A stretch of DNA of 50,714 nucleotides, from assembly GCA_011042225.1 (NCBI GenBank), contig DQXT01000033.1:1-50714 (forward strand), written 5' to 3'. The notes under the pieces are model-generated. The model saw only the letters and a list, made by a program, of their open reading frames with translations. It ran no database searches and was not told the DNA's origin. Shown one piece after another: positions 10,976-21,843 of the stretch. Every line of letters starts with the position of its first letter. Position 1 is the first letter of the stretch. Position numbers and translations under genes: made by a program. This DNA comes from Deltaproteobacteria bacterium (GTDB taxonomy: Bacteria > Desulfobacterota > Dissulfuribacteria > Dissulfuribacterales > UBA3076).

Positions 10976-12331
10976 ATGCGCAAGTTGTTTGGTACAGACG
11001 GCATTCGCGGAACAGCCAACATCCATCCTATTACTACTGATATTGCCATGAAAATCGGGCGTGCCGTGGCATATATGTTTAAAAATCGCCGCGGGAGTCA
11101 TCCCAGGATACTCATAGGAAAGGATACTCGATTGTCCTGCTATATGCTGGAAAATGCGCTTGCAGGCGGGATATGTTCAATGGGAGTGGACGTTTTACTG
11201 CTGGGCCCCATGCCTACCCCTGCCATTGCCTTTCTTACCACCAACATGAGAGCGGATGCCGGAGTAGTTATATCTGCATCCCACAATCTCTTTCAGGATA
11301 ATGGAATAAAACTCTTTTCAGGGGATGGATTTAAATTGCCCGACGAGTTGGAAAAACAAATAGAGGAATTGATGGATTCGCAAATATTAACAGAATCCCA
11401 ACCAACCGGGCAAGATGTAGGCAAGGCGGTCCGCATCGAGGATGCCCCCGGCAGGTACATAGTATTTGTAAAAAACACGTTTCCCAAGGATCTTGCGCTG
11501 GATGGCCTCAGGATTGTCCTGGACTGTGCGAATGGGGCTACCTATAAAGTGGCTCCGGCTGTTTTTGAAGAGCTCGGGGCAAAGGTAACCAAATTGGGAG
11601 TAAGTCCAAACGGTACCAATATCAACTACAGGTGCGGAGCGGTTTATCCCGAACTCATGCAGAAGGCTGTAGTCGAGCACAAGGCTGATATTGGAATCGC
11701 ATTTGATGGGGACGGCGACCGTTTAATAGTAGTTGATGAAAAGGGTTCAGTAGTTGATGGCGATCATATTATGACAATATGTGCCTATGATATGATTGAC
11801 AAGGGAAGGCTTAACTTTAATACCGTAGTAGCAACGGTTATGAGCAACATGGGGCTAGAGATTGCTCTGGAGAACAAGGGGGGGAAACTGGTCCGAACTC
11901 AGGTTGGTGACCGCTACGTAGTGGAGGCCATGAGGCAGGCAGGTTACAACTTCGGCGGAGAACAATCGGGGCACCTGGTGTTTCTGGATCATATAACTAC
12001 GGGTGATGGTATTTTGGCTTCTCTACAGCTTTTGGCTATCATGCAAAAAAAGGAAAGGGCCCTTTCAGAACTTGCCGGAACGATGGATTCCTTTCCTCAG
12101 GTACTTCATAATGTCCGCTTGCGGGAGAAAAAGGCTTTAGATGAAATTGCCGGCCTCAGGGAACTCCAAGACCAGTTAGAAAAAGATCTTAAGCACAGGG
12201 GCAGGATACTCGTCAGACCATCAGGTACTGAACCGGTTATACGCATAATGGTTGAAGGCGAAAACGAGGAACAGATACAGGCCATGGCTATGACAATGGG
12301 TAATCATGTTGAGTCGGTCTGTGGAATTTAG
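10976..12331 (+). CDS. glmM: Phosphoglucosamine mutase
   Basis: [18 protein letters not shown] phosphoserine loop, [26 protein letters not shown]. Confidence 0.97.
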   Translation: MRKLFGTDGIRGTANIHPITTDIAMKIGRAVAYMFKNRRGSHPRILIGKDTRLSCYMLENALAGGICSMGVDVLLLGPMPTPAIAFLTTNMRADAGVVISASHNLFQDNGIKLFSGDGFKLPDELEKQIEELMDSQILTESQPTGQDVGKAVRIEDAPGRYIVFVKNTFPKDLALDGLRIVLDCANGATYKVAPAVFEELGAKVTKLGVSPNGTNINYRCGAVYPELMQKAVVEHKADIGIAFDGDGDRLIVVDEKGSVVDGDHIMTICAYDMIDKGRLNFNTVVATVMSNMGLEIALENKGGKLVRTQVGDRYVVEAMRQAGYNFGGEQSGHLVFLDHITTGDGILASLQLLAIMQKKERALSELAGTMDSFPQVLHNVRLREKKALDEIAGLRELQDQLEKDLKHRGRILVRPSGTEPVIRIMVEGENEEQIQAMAMTMGNHVESVCGI

Positions 12332-13518
12332 TCCGCCTTTCTTCTCATAAAGGCGGGGATACTATCCAATTCATCGGTGTTTAGTTTATCAAGGCCGTCA
12401 AAGTCTAATACTGGTTTCTTCGAATTTTTTATGTGGTCGGTTATCCTAATAGGGTCCTTTTTGATACAGATTGACGGATCATGATCCGGTTTCATAGCCT
12501 TACTATTTTTCTTAATAGATTCTATTGGGGTAACAATATGCTTTCCAAAGGAAAGGGCGTCAGATCCTATACCGGTGGCTATTACCGTTACCCTTATCTC
12601 TTCATCTATATTGTCATCAAACACAGTTCCTAAAATTATATTAGCGTCTTCATGCGCCTCGTCGTAAATCAAAGAGGATGCCTGTTCTACCTCCTCCATG
12701 CTCAGAGTAGAACTGCTGGCAGTAATATTCAGCAGGATGCCCTTGGCACCGTTTATGGATATGTCTTCCAGCAAGGGATTGGATATGGCCATCTGTATTG
12801 CCTCCAAGGCCCTGCGTGATCCTTTGGCAACACCCGTACCCATAAGGGCCATCCCCATTTCAGCCGTGACTGTGCGAACATCGGCAAAATCCACATTTAT
12901 ATAACCCCTAAGGACTATGAGATCCGAAATGCCTCTTACTGCATAGTAAAGGACCTCATCTGCCTTTCGGAACATCTCTAGTATGGGAGTATTGGGTTGA
13001 GCCAGATTTCTGAGTCGGTCGTTTGGAATTGTTATTATGGTATCTACTACATCTTTCAATTCCTCTATCCCCTCTTCAGCCACACGCATTCTGCGTTTTC
13101 CTTCAAAGGAAAAAGGTTTTGTCACTACCGCCACTGTAAGGGCACCCAATTCTTTACTTATTTCAGCAATTACAGGGGCACCCCCGGTGCCGGTACCTCC
13201 ACCCATGCCGGCTGTGATAAAGACCATATCACTTCCTTCCAGCATAGTCCGGATATCATCTATGCTCTCTTCCGCGGATTCCCTGCCGATTTCAGGTTTT
13301 GCTCCTGCTCCGAGTCCCTTGGTAAGCCCTTTACCAAGCTGAATCTTTGCGCCGGCTTTGGATATTTCAAGGGCCTGAGAATCAGTGTTTGCAGCTATAA
13401 ACTCGACACCCTTGAGCTCAGAGGAAATCATGCTGTTAATAGCGTTTCCACCTCCGCCACCGACTCCTATTGCCTTTATCCTTGCAGTAAGTTTCGGTTC
13501 TATAAACTCAAAAGACAT
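12328..13518 (-). CDS. ftsZ: Cell division protein FtsZ
   Basis: [15 protein letters not shown], tubulin signature [24 protein letters not shown], and C-terminal peptide [13 protein letters not shown]. Confidence 0.98.
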   Translation of the reverse strand: MSFEFIEPKLTARIKAIGVGGGGGNAINSMISSELKGVEFIAANTDSQALEISKAGAKIQLGKGLTKGLGAGAKPEIGRESAEESIDDIRTMLEGSDMVFITAGMGGGTGTGGAPVIAEISKELGALTVAVVTKPFSFEGKRRMRVAEEGIEELKDVVDTIITIPNDRLRNLAQPNTPILEMFRKADEVLYYAVRGISDLIVLRGYINVDFADVRTVTAEMGMALMGTGVAKGSRRALEAIQMAISNPLLEDISINGAKGILLNITASSSTLSMEEVEQASSLIYDEAHEDANIILGTVFDDNIDEEIRVTVIATGIGSDALSFGKHIVTPIESIKKNSKAMKPDHDPSICIKKDPIRITDHIKNSKKPVLDFDGLDKLNTDELDSIPAFMRRKAD

Positions 13519-13557
13519 ATGCTTGGCCCTCCATCCAACTCGAACAGATTAAATTCT

Positions 13558-14781
13558 CTAAATCTTAAACCATGACTTCATACGAAGGGTTACCTTGTTG
13601 AATATATTACCATCCCTTATTCGGAATTTTTTCTGGGAATGATGTTCCATGCCATAAAGCACAAGACCTACAGCAGTAGCAAACATGGGTCCGTTGACCA
13701 CATCCACCAAACCTGAAATCCTCTGTGGGAAGCCGATTCTTGTCGGCAACTGGAATACCTGATCCGCAATCTCAGCGGTTCCCGGCAGTAGGGCAGAGCC
13801 CCCGGTTATAACTATCCCCGAAGCCAATAGTTCCTTAAGTTCTGTCCGTTCTATTTCCTGGTCAATCAAGGTAAAAATCTCCTCTACCCTGGGCTCAAGT
13901 ATTTCAGACAGAATTTGCCTGGACAGAAGCCTGGGTTTACGTCCTCCCACACCGGGAACTTCTATCATCTGACCTCTGTCTGCCAGAGAATTGATACAGC
14001 TGCCGTCGCTTATCTTGATCTGTTCTGCCTCTTTACTGGGTGTCCTTAACCCGACTGCTATATCATTAGTGAGGTTGTTACCGCCAAGTCCCAGTACAGC
14101 TGTGTGTTTTATTGCACTTTCAGTAAATAGAGCAAGATCAGTGGTGCCACCACCAAAGTCCACAAGTGCAACACCCAGATCCTTTTCTTCCTGATTTAAG
14201 ACTGCTTCGGCCGAGGCAATGGGCTGAAAAACTATATCAACCACATCGAGCCCGGCCCTGTTTGCACACTTGATGAGGTTCTGGGCAGCCGTAACTGCTC
14301 CTGTCACGATATGTACCTTGGATTCCAGCCTTACACCGGTTATCCCTATAGGATCCAATATACCGCCCTGTTCATCTACGATATACTCCTGTGGCAGGAT
14401 ATGTATGACCTCTCTATCAAGGGGTATGGCTACCGCCCTTGCCGCATCTATAACTCTGTCAACGTCTTCCTGGGAGACCTCCTGGCCCTGTATGGCTATC
14501 ACCCCGTGACTGTTAAAACCCTTTATATGACTACCGGCGATGCCGATGAACACTGAGCTTATTTCACATCCGGCCATAAGTTCGGCCTCTTCAATAGCCC
14601 TTTTTATGGAATCGACCGTATTATCTATATTGACGACTACTCCCTTTCGCAGACCTACAGAAGGATAAGTCCCTACACCTATAATCTCGGCACTATTCTC
14701 ATTAAACTCGCCCACTACCGCACATATTTTAGTAGTGCCGATATCGAGCCCGACAATCATGTTACCGGGTTTTTCGACCAT
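13558..14781 (-). CDS. ftsA: Cell division protein FtsA
   Basis: Actin-like ATPase motifs IVGLDIGTTKICAVVGE, DFGGGTTDLALF, GIVITGGSALLPG; C-terminal amphipathic end. Confidence 0.97.
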   Translation of the reverse strand: MVEKPGNMIVGLDIGTTKICAVVGEFNENSAEIIGVGTYPSVGLRKGVVVNIDNTVDSIKRAIEEAELMAGCEISSVFIGIAGSHIKGFNSHGVIAIQGQEVSQEDVDRVIDAARAVAIPLDREVIHILPQEYIVDEQGGILDPIGITGVRLESKVHIVTGAVTAAQNLIKCANRAGLDVVDIVFQPIASAEAVLNQEEKDLGVALVDFGGGTTDLALFTESAIKHTAVLGLGGNNLTNDIAVGLRTPSKEAEQIKISDGSCINSLADRGQMIEVPGVGGRKPRLLSRQILSEILEPRVEEIFTLIDQEIERTELKELLASGIVITGGSALLPGTAEIADQVFQLPTRIGFPQRISGLVDVVNGPMFATAVGLVLYGMEHHSQKKFRIRDGNIFNKVTLRMKSWFKI

Positions 14782-14789
14782 TTCCTCTC

Positions 14790-15650
14790 CTAATGTTTCA
14801 AACTGACCAGGGCTTTGCCGGGACCATAATCGAGTTCCACCTTAACTGCTTTTTTATATGTCCCTGAGCGATAGAGTTGATAAAGGACTTTTTCCGCTCT
14901 ACTAAATTGGACGCCGAGATTTTCATAGTCAAAGTAAAAAGGAATACTGCCATAAGATGTAACCAGTATTAAGGTGTCTTTTTCAGCTATGTCTATTTGG
15001 CTGATATTGTTAACACCCAGAGTTCTTGTGCCCTTACTAGCCATGGATATCAACTCCAGGGCCTTTTGGATTCGGTTATTGTGCGATCTTGTTAAATTGT
15101 TATCTATAATGTTTTTAGGATCAATTCCTGTAATGATTGGAAGAGAGACGGATTCTTCTATTGAAAGTCTATCAATAATTTCGCCTTGTTCATCAATCAG
15201 GTACATTTTGTCGGAGTTCAAAATGGCTACCGGAGTGTGCTCTTTGAGCGTAATCATTAGGTGATCCGGCAATTTTTTTTTAACTTCAACACTATGGACC
15301 CAGGGATGCCCTTCTATGGACTTTGCAATCGATTCCAAGTCGAGAGACAGCAGATTGTCTTGGGCGGTCACATTACTCAATTGCAAAATCTCCTCTTCCG
15401 TGACACGGTCATTGCCTGTAATCAAAACCTGACAGACCCTAAAAAGCTCGGTTTGGTAAGCCCAATGTCGACACAAAAAAAAAGCGACAAAGCCAATGGA
15501 CATTACAGCTATAGCAACCAGTAATTTAGGATATATAGACCACAACACGGAAAACACCGGTTTTGTAGATTTGTCCCGCGAGATGAAGCTACATACTGAA
15601 GACCTGGATTCTAAAGACGGTCTTCTAATTTTCATGTTTCCATACCCCAA
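14790..15650 (-). CDS. ftsQ: Cell division protein FtsQ / DivIB
   Basis: Single TM followed by a POTRA domain (VCQVLITGNDRVTEEEILQLSNV...HPWVHSVEVKKKLPDHLMITLKEHTPVAI); dcw position. Confidence 0.9.
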   Translation of the reverse strand: MGYGNMKIRRPSLESRSSVCSFISRDKSTKPVFSVLWSIYPKLLVAIAVMSIGFVAFFLCRHWAYQTELFRVCQVLITGNDRVTEEEILQLSNVTAQDNLLSLDLESIAKSIEGHPWVHSVEVKKKLPDHLMITLKEHTPVAILNSDKMYLIDEQGEIIDRLSIEESVSLPIITGIDPKNIIDNNLTRSHNNRIQKALELISMASKGTRTLGVNNISQIDIAEKDTLILVTSYGSIPFYFDYENLGVQFSRAEKVLYQLYRSGTYKKAVKVELDYGPGKALVSLKH

Positions 15651-16609
15651 AAAGATACCTCCGGAACAAGTTCTACATCAGTCTCTTTTTTTACACGTTC
15701 TTTAATAATTTCCAATAAGTCCATTACCTCTACGGCGCTGGCTTTTCCACGGTTTATAATAAAATTTGCATGCCTTTTGGACACTTCAGCATCCCCAACT
15801 CTAAAACCTTTGAGTCCACATTGGTCTATGAGCTTTCCAGCTGAAACACCGGGGGGATTTTTGAAAATGCATCCCGCGCTTGGTTTTCCTAAAGGCTGGG
15901 TGGCTTTCCGCTGGCACATAGCGCTTCTCAAATGCTGCCTGATCTGATCGGCATTGCTTTTGCCGAATTTAATTCTTGCAGCCGAGATAATAGCATTGTC
16001 TTGCAGTCTGAAGGCCCTGTAATCAAAATACAATTGATCTCTATGAGACCAGCAACTACCATCAGGGCCTGTAAACTGAACAGCGTCTATCACTTCTGCC
16101 ATAAAGCACTTGTTAGTGCCGGCATTCATGAAGATGGCCCCGCCCACACTGGCCGGAATGCCGGAAAGATTTTCAAGACCGCCCAGGCTATTACGCACGG
16201 ACCAGGAAATAAGAGACCTCAGCCTGCAACCTGCCTCTACGTCTACCATTTTAAAGCGATGGCCATTAGCTGATCTCTCTTCCTGTAAAAAGGAACTAGA
16301 AGAAATTTGCCGGTGGTCCTCAGATTCAAATCTGCTTTCCACAGAGCATTGAATACGCTTCAGGGCCGCCAGAGACATAACCAGCTTCACGCCTTTGTCG
16401 CTGATCAAGAGATTGCTTCCTTGACCAATCACCTTATAAGATATGGAACGGTTACTGAGATAAAAAATGGTCTTTTCAAGGGCCTTCAATGTCTTCGGAG
16501 CCAGAAACAGATGTGCAGGCCCACCTATACGAAAACTCGTCAGCGGTAAAAGCGGTACACCTTCAAAGACTTGGAGATCTTCTATCTTTCTTAGATCCTT
16601 AGAGAGCAA
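15632..16609 (-). CDS. murB: UDP-N-acetylenolpyruvoylglucosamine reductase
   Basis: TSFRIGGPAHLF, GQGSNLLISDKG, GIPASVGGAIFMNAG, SAGCIFKNPPGVSAGKLIDQCGLKG. Confidence 0.95.
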   Translation of the reverse strand: MLSKDLRKIEDLQVFEGVPLLPLTSFRIGGPAHLFLAPKTLKALEKTIFYLSNRSISYKVIGQGSNLLISDKGVKLVMSLAALKRIQCSVESRFESEDHRQISSSSFLQEERSANGHRFKMVDVEAGCRLRSLISWSVRNSLGGLENLSGIPASVGGAIFMNAGTNKCFMAEVIDAVQFTGPDGSCWSHRDQLYFDYRAFRLQDNAIISAARIKFGKSNADQIRQHLRSAMCQRKATQPLGKPSAGCIFKNPPGVSAGKLIDQCGLKGFRVGDAEVSKRHANFIINRGKASAVEVMDLLEIIKERVKKETDVELVPEVSFWGMET

Positions 16610-17993
16610 TTGCTGACTCCTTTGTCTTAAGCATGCCCAAAATTCTCGGCCCCATATGCCCTATGGTACCAGCCCCAAGAGTCATGACCACGTCACCCTC
16701 CTGCAGGCTCGGCAAAATTGCCTGAGGAAGATCCCCGCATGACTCTATATAGTGTACTGTTCCACCACGTTGATTCATGATATTTCTTGCCAAACGTTTT
16801 CCGCTAACCCCTACTATGGGAGTCTCGCTCGCTGGATATATTTCCGTCAGCCACAGTTCATCAGCTTCTCCAAAGGCAGTGGTGAAATCGTCCATCAATG
16901 CCTGAGTTCTAGTATACCGATGGGGTTCGAAAAGAACCACGAGTCGGCGCTCAGGCCAACATGCCCTGGCGGCTTTGAGAGTGGCCACTATCTCAGTAGG
17001 GTGATGCGCATAGTCATCTACTACAATTATCCTTTCTGTTTCGCCCAATATCTCAAATCGCCTGCCTACACCTTCATATGACATAAGACCGGTCTGGATT
17101 TTGTGAAAGGGTATCTCAAGTTCAAGACCCAGGGCCATTGCGGCCAGAGAATTCCTTACATGGTGCAATCCAGGGACCTTGAGTTGTATCTCGCCAAGTT
17201 CGGAATTCTGCCACCAGGCATTGAAGGATACCCCCGGACCTTTGAAACTGATATCCCTGGCCTGTAGATCACATTCAGGTCCTGTACCATAAGTCATTGT
17301 TCGTTTTTTTACTACCGAGAGCATTTCTCTGAGGTGAGGGTTGTCTCCACAAAGTATGGCAAGACCATAGAAAGGTATTTTGTCTATGAAGTCCTGAAAA
17401 CAGCGTATTATTGCATCCAAATTGGAATAATAATCCAAGTGCTCCCTATCTATATTCGTTACCACGACTATGCTTGGTGTAAGGCGCAAAAAGCTGCCGT
17501 CACTTTCATCGGCTTCTGCTATAAGAAATTCGCCCTGTCCCCAATAGGCATTGCTCCCAATACCATTTACCTTCCCTCCTATGATAACCGTTGGATCAAG
17601 GCCACCGACACGAAGCACGGAAGAGATCATAGAGGTGGTGCTGGTCTTTCCATGTGCCCCGGCCACTGCTATGCCGAATTTTTTGAGCCGCATCAATTCT
17701 GCCACCATTTCAGCCCTTGGTATAACCGGAATTTGGGAAGAAAGTGCCCCCTGCACCTCAAGGTTATGTTCTCTGATGGCAGAGGAAATCACCACTACAT
17801 CGGCACCTTGAATATTTTCAGGGGCATGACCATTGTAAATTGTACCCCCCAATTTTCTTAGAGACCTGGTGATTTCAGTCTCACGCAAATCCGAACCCGT
17901 GACTTTATATCCCAGATTAAGAAGGATTTGTGCAAGGCCGCTCATGCCTATCCCGCCGATTCCTACAAAATGAATATGTTGTTTTTTATACAT
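16599..17993 (-). CDS. murC: UDP-N-acetylmuramate--L-alanine ligase
   Basis: HFVGIGGIGMSGLAQILLNLGYKVTGSD, AGAHGKTSTTSMI, DDYAHHPTEI. Confidence 0.96.
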   Translation of the reverse strand: MYKKQHIHFVGIGGIGMSGLAQILLNLGYKVTGSDLRETEITRSLRKLGGTIYNGHAPENIQGADVVVISSAIREHNLEVQGALSSQIPVIPRAEMVAELMRLKKFGIAVAGAHGKTSTTSMISSVLRVGGLDPTVIIGGKVNGIGSNAYWGQGEFLIAEADESDGSFLRLTPSIVVVTNIDREHLDYYSNLDAIIRCFQDFIDKIPFYGLAILCGDNPHLREMLSVVKKRTMTYGTGPECDLQARDISFKGPGVSFNAWWQNSELGEIQLKVPGLHHVRNSLAAMALGLELEIPFHKIQTGLMSYEGVGRRFEILGETERIIVVDDYAHHPTEIVATLKAARACWPERRLVVLFEPHRYTRTQALMDDFTTAFGEADELWLTEIYPASETPIVGVSGKRLARNIMNQRGGTVHYIESCGDLPQAILPSLQEGDVVMTLGAGTIGHMGPRILGMLKTKESAIAL

Positions 17994-19188
17994 GGCTGCG
18001 TACTTTAGAACATTTCAATGAATTGGTTTCTTTTTGAGAACATGAAAATGTATGCCCGGCCATCTTCATCAGTGTAGAGGCCATATCTGCAGCCGCCTTG
18101 GGCCTTCCGAGTTTGCGCGCATTTTCTCCCATATTGTTGAGTTTTTGAGGATCCTCCAGTAAAGACTGTATCTCTCCTGCCAGTTTTATAGCTCCGACTT
18201 CTCCTTCCAGGAAATATTTGGAAGCCCCGGCTTCAGCCAGTTTTCTGGCGTTTGCATCCTGATGGCCGTCTGTTGCCCAAGGATAGGGAATAAGTATCGA
18301 AGGCTTTCCCGTAATCGCGAGTTCAGCCAAAGTACCCGCTCCTGCCCGGCAAATAACCAGATCTGCCCAGGAATAGGACTCACCAATGTCGGAAATAAAT
18401 TGGACCACTTTGGCCGGAATATTTGCATCTGCATAAAATTTCTCAACATAAGACATATCCAGCCTTCCTGTCTGGTGAATAATTCCCAAATGAAAACCAG
18501 ATTGCCACAGAACCTCTATGGCTGAACTGGCAAGCCGGTTCATGCATGTGGCACCCTGACTACCACCCAGGACCAAAATATTGTGTGATTGTGCGATCTT
18601 ATGATTTTGTGATTGGAATATGTCTTTCCGCACTGGATTTCCCGTAAAAATTACTCTGTTTCTTGGAAAATATTTGGTAGTCTCCTTAAAGCTCACAAAA
18701 ACTGTCTTTACAAATTTAGAGGCCAAACGATTTGTGAGGCCGGGTATAAGGTTCTGCTCATGAAGTGCTGCAGGTATCCGCAGTATCCGCGCTGCAAGAA
18801 GTGTGGGACCCGAGACATATCCGCCGACACCGAGCACCACATGAGGCCTGAATGATTTGAGCCACGAACAAGCCCTGATAGTGGAGAAAGGAAGTCCAGC
18901 CAGAGAACGTACAGTCCCTGAAATGCCTGAGCCCCTCAAAGGCCCCGTATTAAGGATTTTATAATCCCATTTATGTTCTAAAAGCGCATTTTTTTCCACC
19001 GGGCGGCCTGTACCTATCCACATAACATCTATAGGGCCGTATGATTCCATGGCCTCAACCACTGCCATTCCGGGAAATACATGCCCTCCCGTGCCGCCAC
19101 CAGCCACCACTAATTTGATGATTTGCCGGTTTGATGATTCGGTATTTGTTTTGTGCTTATATATTTCTCGACTCTTAGCCAAATTCAT
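17986..19188 (-). CDS. murG: UDP-GlcNAc:undecaprenyl-PP-MurNAc-pentapeptide GlcNAc transferase
   Basis: LVVAGGGTGGHVFPGMAV, VLGVGGYVSGP, EQNLIPGLTNR, LGGSQGA, ICRAGAGTLAEL. Confidence 0.95.
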   Translation of the reverse strand: MNLAKSREIYKHKTNTESSNRQIIKLVVAGGGTGGHVFPGMAVVEAMESYGPIDVMWIGTGRPVEKNALLEHKWDYKILNTGPLRGSGISGTVRSLAGLPFSTIRACSWLKSFRPHVVLGVGGYVSGPTLLAARILRIPAALHEQNLIPGLTNRLASKFVKTVFVSFKETTKYFPRNRVIFTGNPVRKDIFQSQNHKIAQSHNILVLGGSQGATCMNRLASSAIEVLWQSGFHLGIIHQTGRLDMSYVEKFYADANIPAKVVQFISDIGESYSWADLVICRAGAGTLAELAITGKPSILIPYPWATDGHQDANARKLAEAGASKYFLEGEVGAIKLAGEIQSLLEDPQKLNNMGENARKLGRPKAAADMASTLMKMAGHTFSCSQKETNSLKCSKVRSHV

Positions 19189-19242
19189 GACCTGCTCGCA
19201 GCTTTATTTTTAAATTAAAGTTCCTTTCCTGAAATAACCAAA

Positions 19243-20664
19243 TCACTCAATCAATAAATCATTCAATTCCCTGGCTGCCTCCTGAAAGGCCATGCCACGT
19301 TCTTCATAATTTTCGAACATGTCAAAGCTGGAACAGGCCGGGGAAAGAATTATTGCATCGCCGGGCTCAGCCAGGGACCTAGCTTTCTCCACGGCTTTTT
19401 TCATAACCTTTTTGCCTTCTTTTGTCCCATGTACTTTAACAACCGGCATTACCTTACCCAGAATTTTTTCAAACGCCTTGGCCTCTTCACCTATAACGAT
19501 CGCACCACGAACAACTGTCTTTTTAGCGATATCGGCCAGGGAACCATAATTTTCACCTTTGCCACGGCCGCCCAAAATAATTACTATTGGCTGTTCTATG
19601 GACTCTAGTGCACAAAGTACGGATGCAACATTAGTGGCCTTAGAATCGTCATAATAGTCGATACCCCCGTTTTGGACCACCCACTGAATTCTATGATTCG
19701 CTGCTTTGAAAATTCGAATAACAGACTTTACTGCAACAGCACCTGCACCTGCCAGACGTGAAATAAGTATGGCACAAGCCAAATTTTCAACATTATGTCG
19801 ACCCTTTAGAGACCAGCTTTCCAAATCATATCTTTCCCACGTATTATCAGACCACATTATGTCGATCTTTTTCAAAGAGGTGTCCAGCCCGGCCCCTGGA
19901 ACTCCAGGGCTCAGCATCCCAAAGTAAAGCCTTCTGGCACGTCCCCGGTCATTCCAAGTTTCTAGTTCCTTGTCATTCATGTTGCGTATGGACCAGTCAC
20001 CAGGCCCTTGAAAATCATAGATTACTGCCTTGCTGTCTCCGTAGCTTTTAATGTTCTGATAACGATCAAGATGATCCGGGGCAAGATTGAGCCATGCGGT
20101 TATATTGAACCTTGGGGGATTAAAGTTGAAATATCTGGTCCTCGGGAAATAATCCAATTGAAAACTGCTAATCTCAAGGACAGCAATAGTTTGCTCAGTA
20201 TGTCCTTCAATAAATGCCGACAAGGGTGTTCCGATGTTCCCAGCCCTTACATGAGGCACACCGGCCTTATTCAGCATCTCATCTACAAGCATCGTGGTAG
20301 TAGTTTTTCCATTTGTGCCGGTGATAGCAATAAGCGGTCCTTTCCAGACAGATGCAGCAAGGGCCATTTCTCCCAACACAGGGATGTTGTGCTTGTGTGC
20401 CGCCTCAAGGGCAGAAATTTCAGGTGAGACACCAGGGCTGACCACTATCAGGTCAGAGGAGAGGCAAGTGTCTATCTTGTGCTTTTTTGTCTCTATGCCG
20501 ACACCATTTTGGTGACACCATCTTGTGAAATCATTAGGCCATTCCTTAAGGGCATTTAAGTCACTGCATATGACTTGTGCCCCTTGAGAGACGATCCATC
20601 TGGCGGCTGCCTGCCCGGATACTCCCATGCCCAGTATTGTTACTTTTTTGCCCTTAAGCTCCAC
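19243..20664 (-). CDS. murD: UDP-N-acetylmuramoylalanine--D-glutamate ligase
   Basis: VTILGMGVSGQAAARW, AITGTNGKTTTTMLVDEML, NLAPDHLDRY, DDSKATNVASVLCAL, ILGGRGKG. Confidence 0.96.
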   Translation of the reverse strand: MELKGKKVTILGMGVSGQAAARWIVSQGAQVICSDLNALKEWPNDFTRWCHQNGVGIETKKHKIDTCLSSDLIVVSPGVSPEISALEAAHKHNIPVLGEMALAASVWKGPLIAITGTNGKTTTTMLVDEMLNKAGVPHVRAGNIGTPLSAFIEGHTEQTIAVLEISSFQLDYFPRTRYFNFNPPRFNITAWLNLAPDHLDRYQNIKSYGDSKAVIYDFQGPGDWSIRNMNDKELETWNDRGRARRLYFGMLSPGVPGAGLDTSLKKIDIMWSDNTWERYDLESWSLKGRHNVENLACAILISRLAGAGAVAVKSVIRIFKAANHRIQWVVQNGGIDYYDDSKATNVASVLCALESIEQPIVIILGGRGKGENYGSLADIAKKTVVRGAIVIGEEAKAFEKILGKVMPVVKVHGTKEGKKVMKKAVEKARSLAEPGDAIILSPACSSFDMFENYEERGMAFQEAARELNDLLIE

Positions 20665-20760
20665 TCAATTACTCAAAAAAAATTTCTAATTCGATCAAAA
20701 CACTAAAAAGTGCAAACAGGAAAATGAAATATACATATCAAAAATTACTAAATTTCCTAC

Positions 20761-21840
20761 CTATCTCAATTTGAGCGTGCTGATTGCCAACAGCCCAAGC
20801 AATATGGAAATTATCCAAAACCTTACAATGACCTTTGGTTCTTTCCATCCTTTAAGCTCAAAATGATGATGGATAGGTGCCATACGGAAGATCCTCTTGC
20901 CTCCTGTTGTTTTGAAGTAAAGGACCTGAAGAATTACGGATAATGCCTCAATAACAAAAATCCCGCCTACAATTACAAGCAGCATTTCCTGCTTTGAAAG
21001 TACGGCCACCGTCCCAAGAGCCCCTCCCAAGGAAAGGGAGCCGACATCTCCCATGAAGATCTGGGCCGGATAGGTATTATACCAGAGGAAACCCAGACCG
21101 GCGCCTACCATGGCGCCACAAAACACTGCAAGCTCTCCTGCACCAGGAACCGAAGGAATCCGAAGGTATTGTGCAAGAGTCGAATGACCCGCCAGGTAGG
21201 TAAACAGGGTGTAAACCGCTGCAGCTATTATAAAAGGGCCTGCGGCAAGTCCGTCCAGACCATCGGTCAGGTTAACCGCATTAGAGGTCCCCACAACCAC
21301 AAGCAGAGCGAAAAGACCATACATAATTCCTAGATCAGGCTGAAAATTCTTAAAAAAAGGAATACTAAGATGGGTATCCCACTTACCATGTGCGGCAATT
21401 AACCCTGCGGCTAAAAATACAAAAACTATTTGCCCGACAAGCTTCAATCTGCCCGACAGACCTTTGGCATTCTTTTTCCAGATCTTTAACAGGTCGTCTA
21501 CGAGACCTATTATACCGTAACCGACAAGGATTAAAATGCTTATCCAAACATAAAGGTTTCTTAAGTCAGCCCAGAGAAGTGTAGCGATTAGAATGGACCC
21601 TATGATTAATATGCCCCCTATACTCGGTGTTCCGGCTTTTGTATGATGTATTGTCGGCCCATCGTCCCGGATGATCTGGCCCATCTGCATTTCACACATA
21701 ATTCTTATAAACCAAGGTCCAAAAATCAATATTATTGAAAGGGCAGTCACTGCAGCGTATATTGTTCTAAATGTAATATAGCGAAAAACGTTAAATACAG
21801 GCCACATATCGTTAAGGGGATATAGCAGATGAAAAAGCAT
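20761..21840 (-). CDS. mraY: Phospho-N-acetylmuramoyl-pentapeptide transferase
   Basis: [60 protein letters not shown]. Confidence 0.97.
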   Translation of the reverse strand: MLFHLLYPLNDMWPVFNVFRYITFRTIYAAVTALSIILIFGPWFIRIMCEMQMGQIIRDDGPTIHHTKAGTPSIGGILIIGSILIATLLWADLRNLYVWISILILVGYGIIGLVDDLLKIWKKNAKGLSGRLKLVGQIVFVFLAAGLIAAHGKWDTHLSIPFFKNFQPDLGIMYGLFALLVVVGTSNAVNLTDGLDGLAAGPFIIAAAVYTLFTYLAGHSTLAQYLRIPSVPGAGELAVFCGAMVGAGLGFLWYNTYPAQIFMGDVGSLSLGGALGTVAVLSKQEMLLVIVGGIFVIEALSVILQVLYFKTTGGKRIFRMAPIHHHFELKGWKEPKVIVRFWIISILLGLLAISTLKLR

Positions 21841-21843
21841 AGC

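Noticed and set aside
12997-13575. 192-aa + strand ORF inside ftsZ
   Set aside because: Antisense to highly conserved ftsZ; composition is low-quality and no family is recognisable.
17334-17861. 175-aa + strand ORF inside murC
   Set aside because: Shadow ORF antisense to murC.
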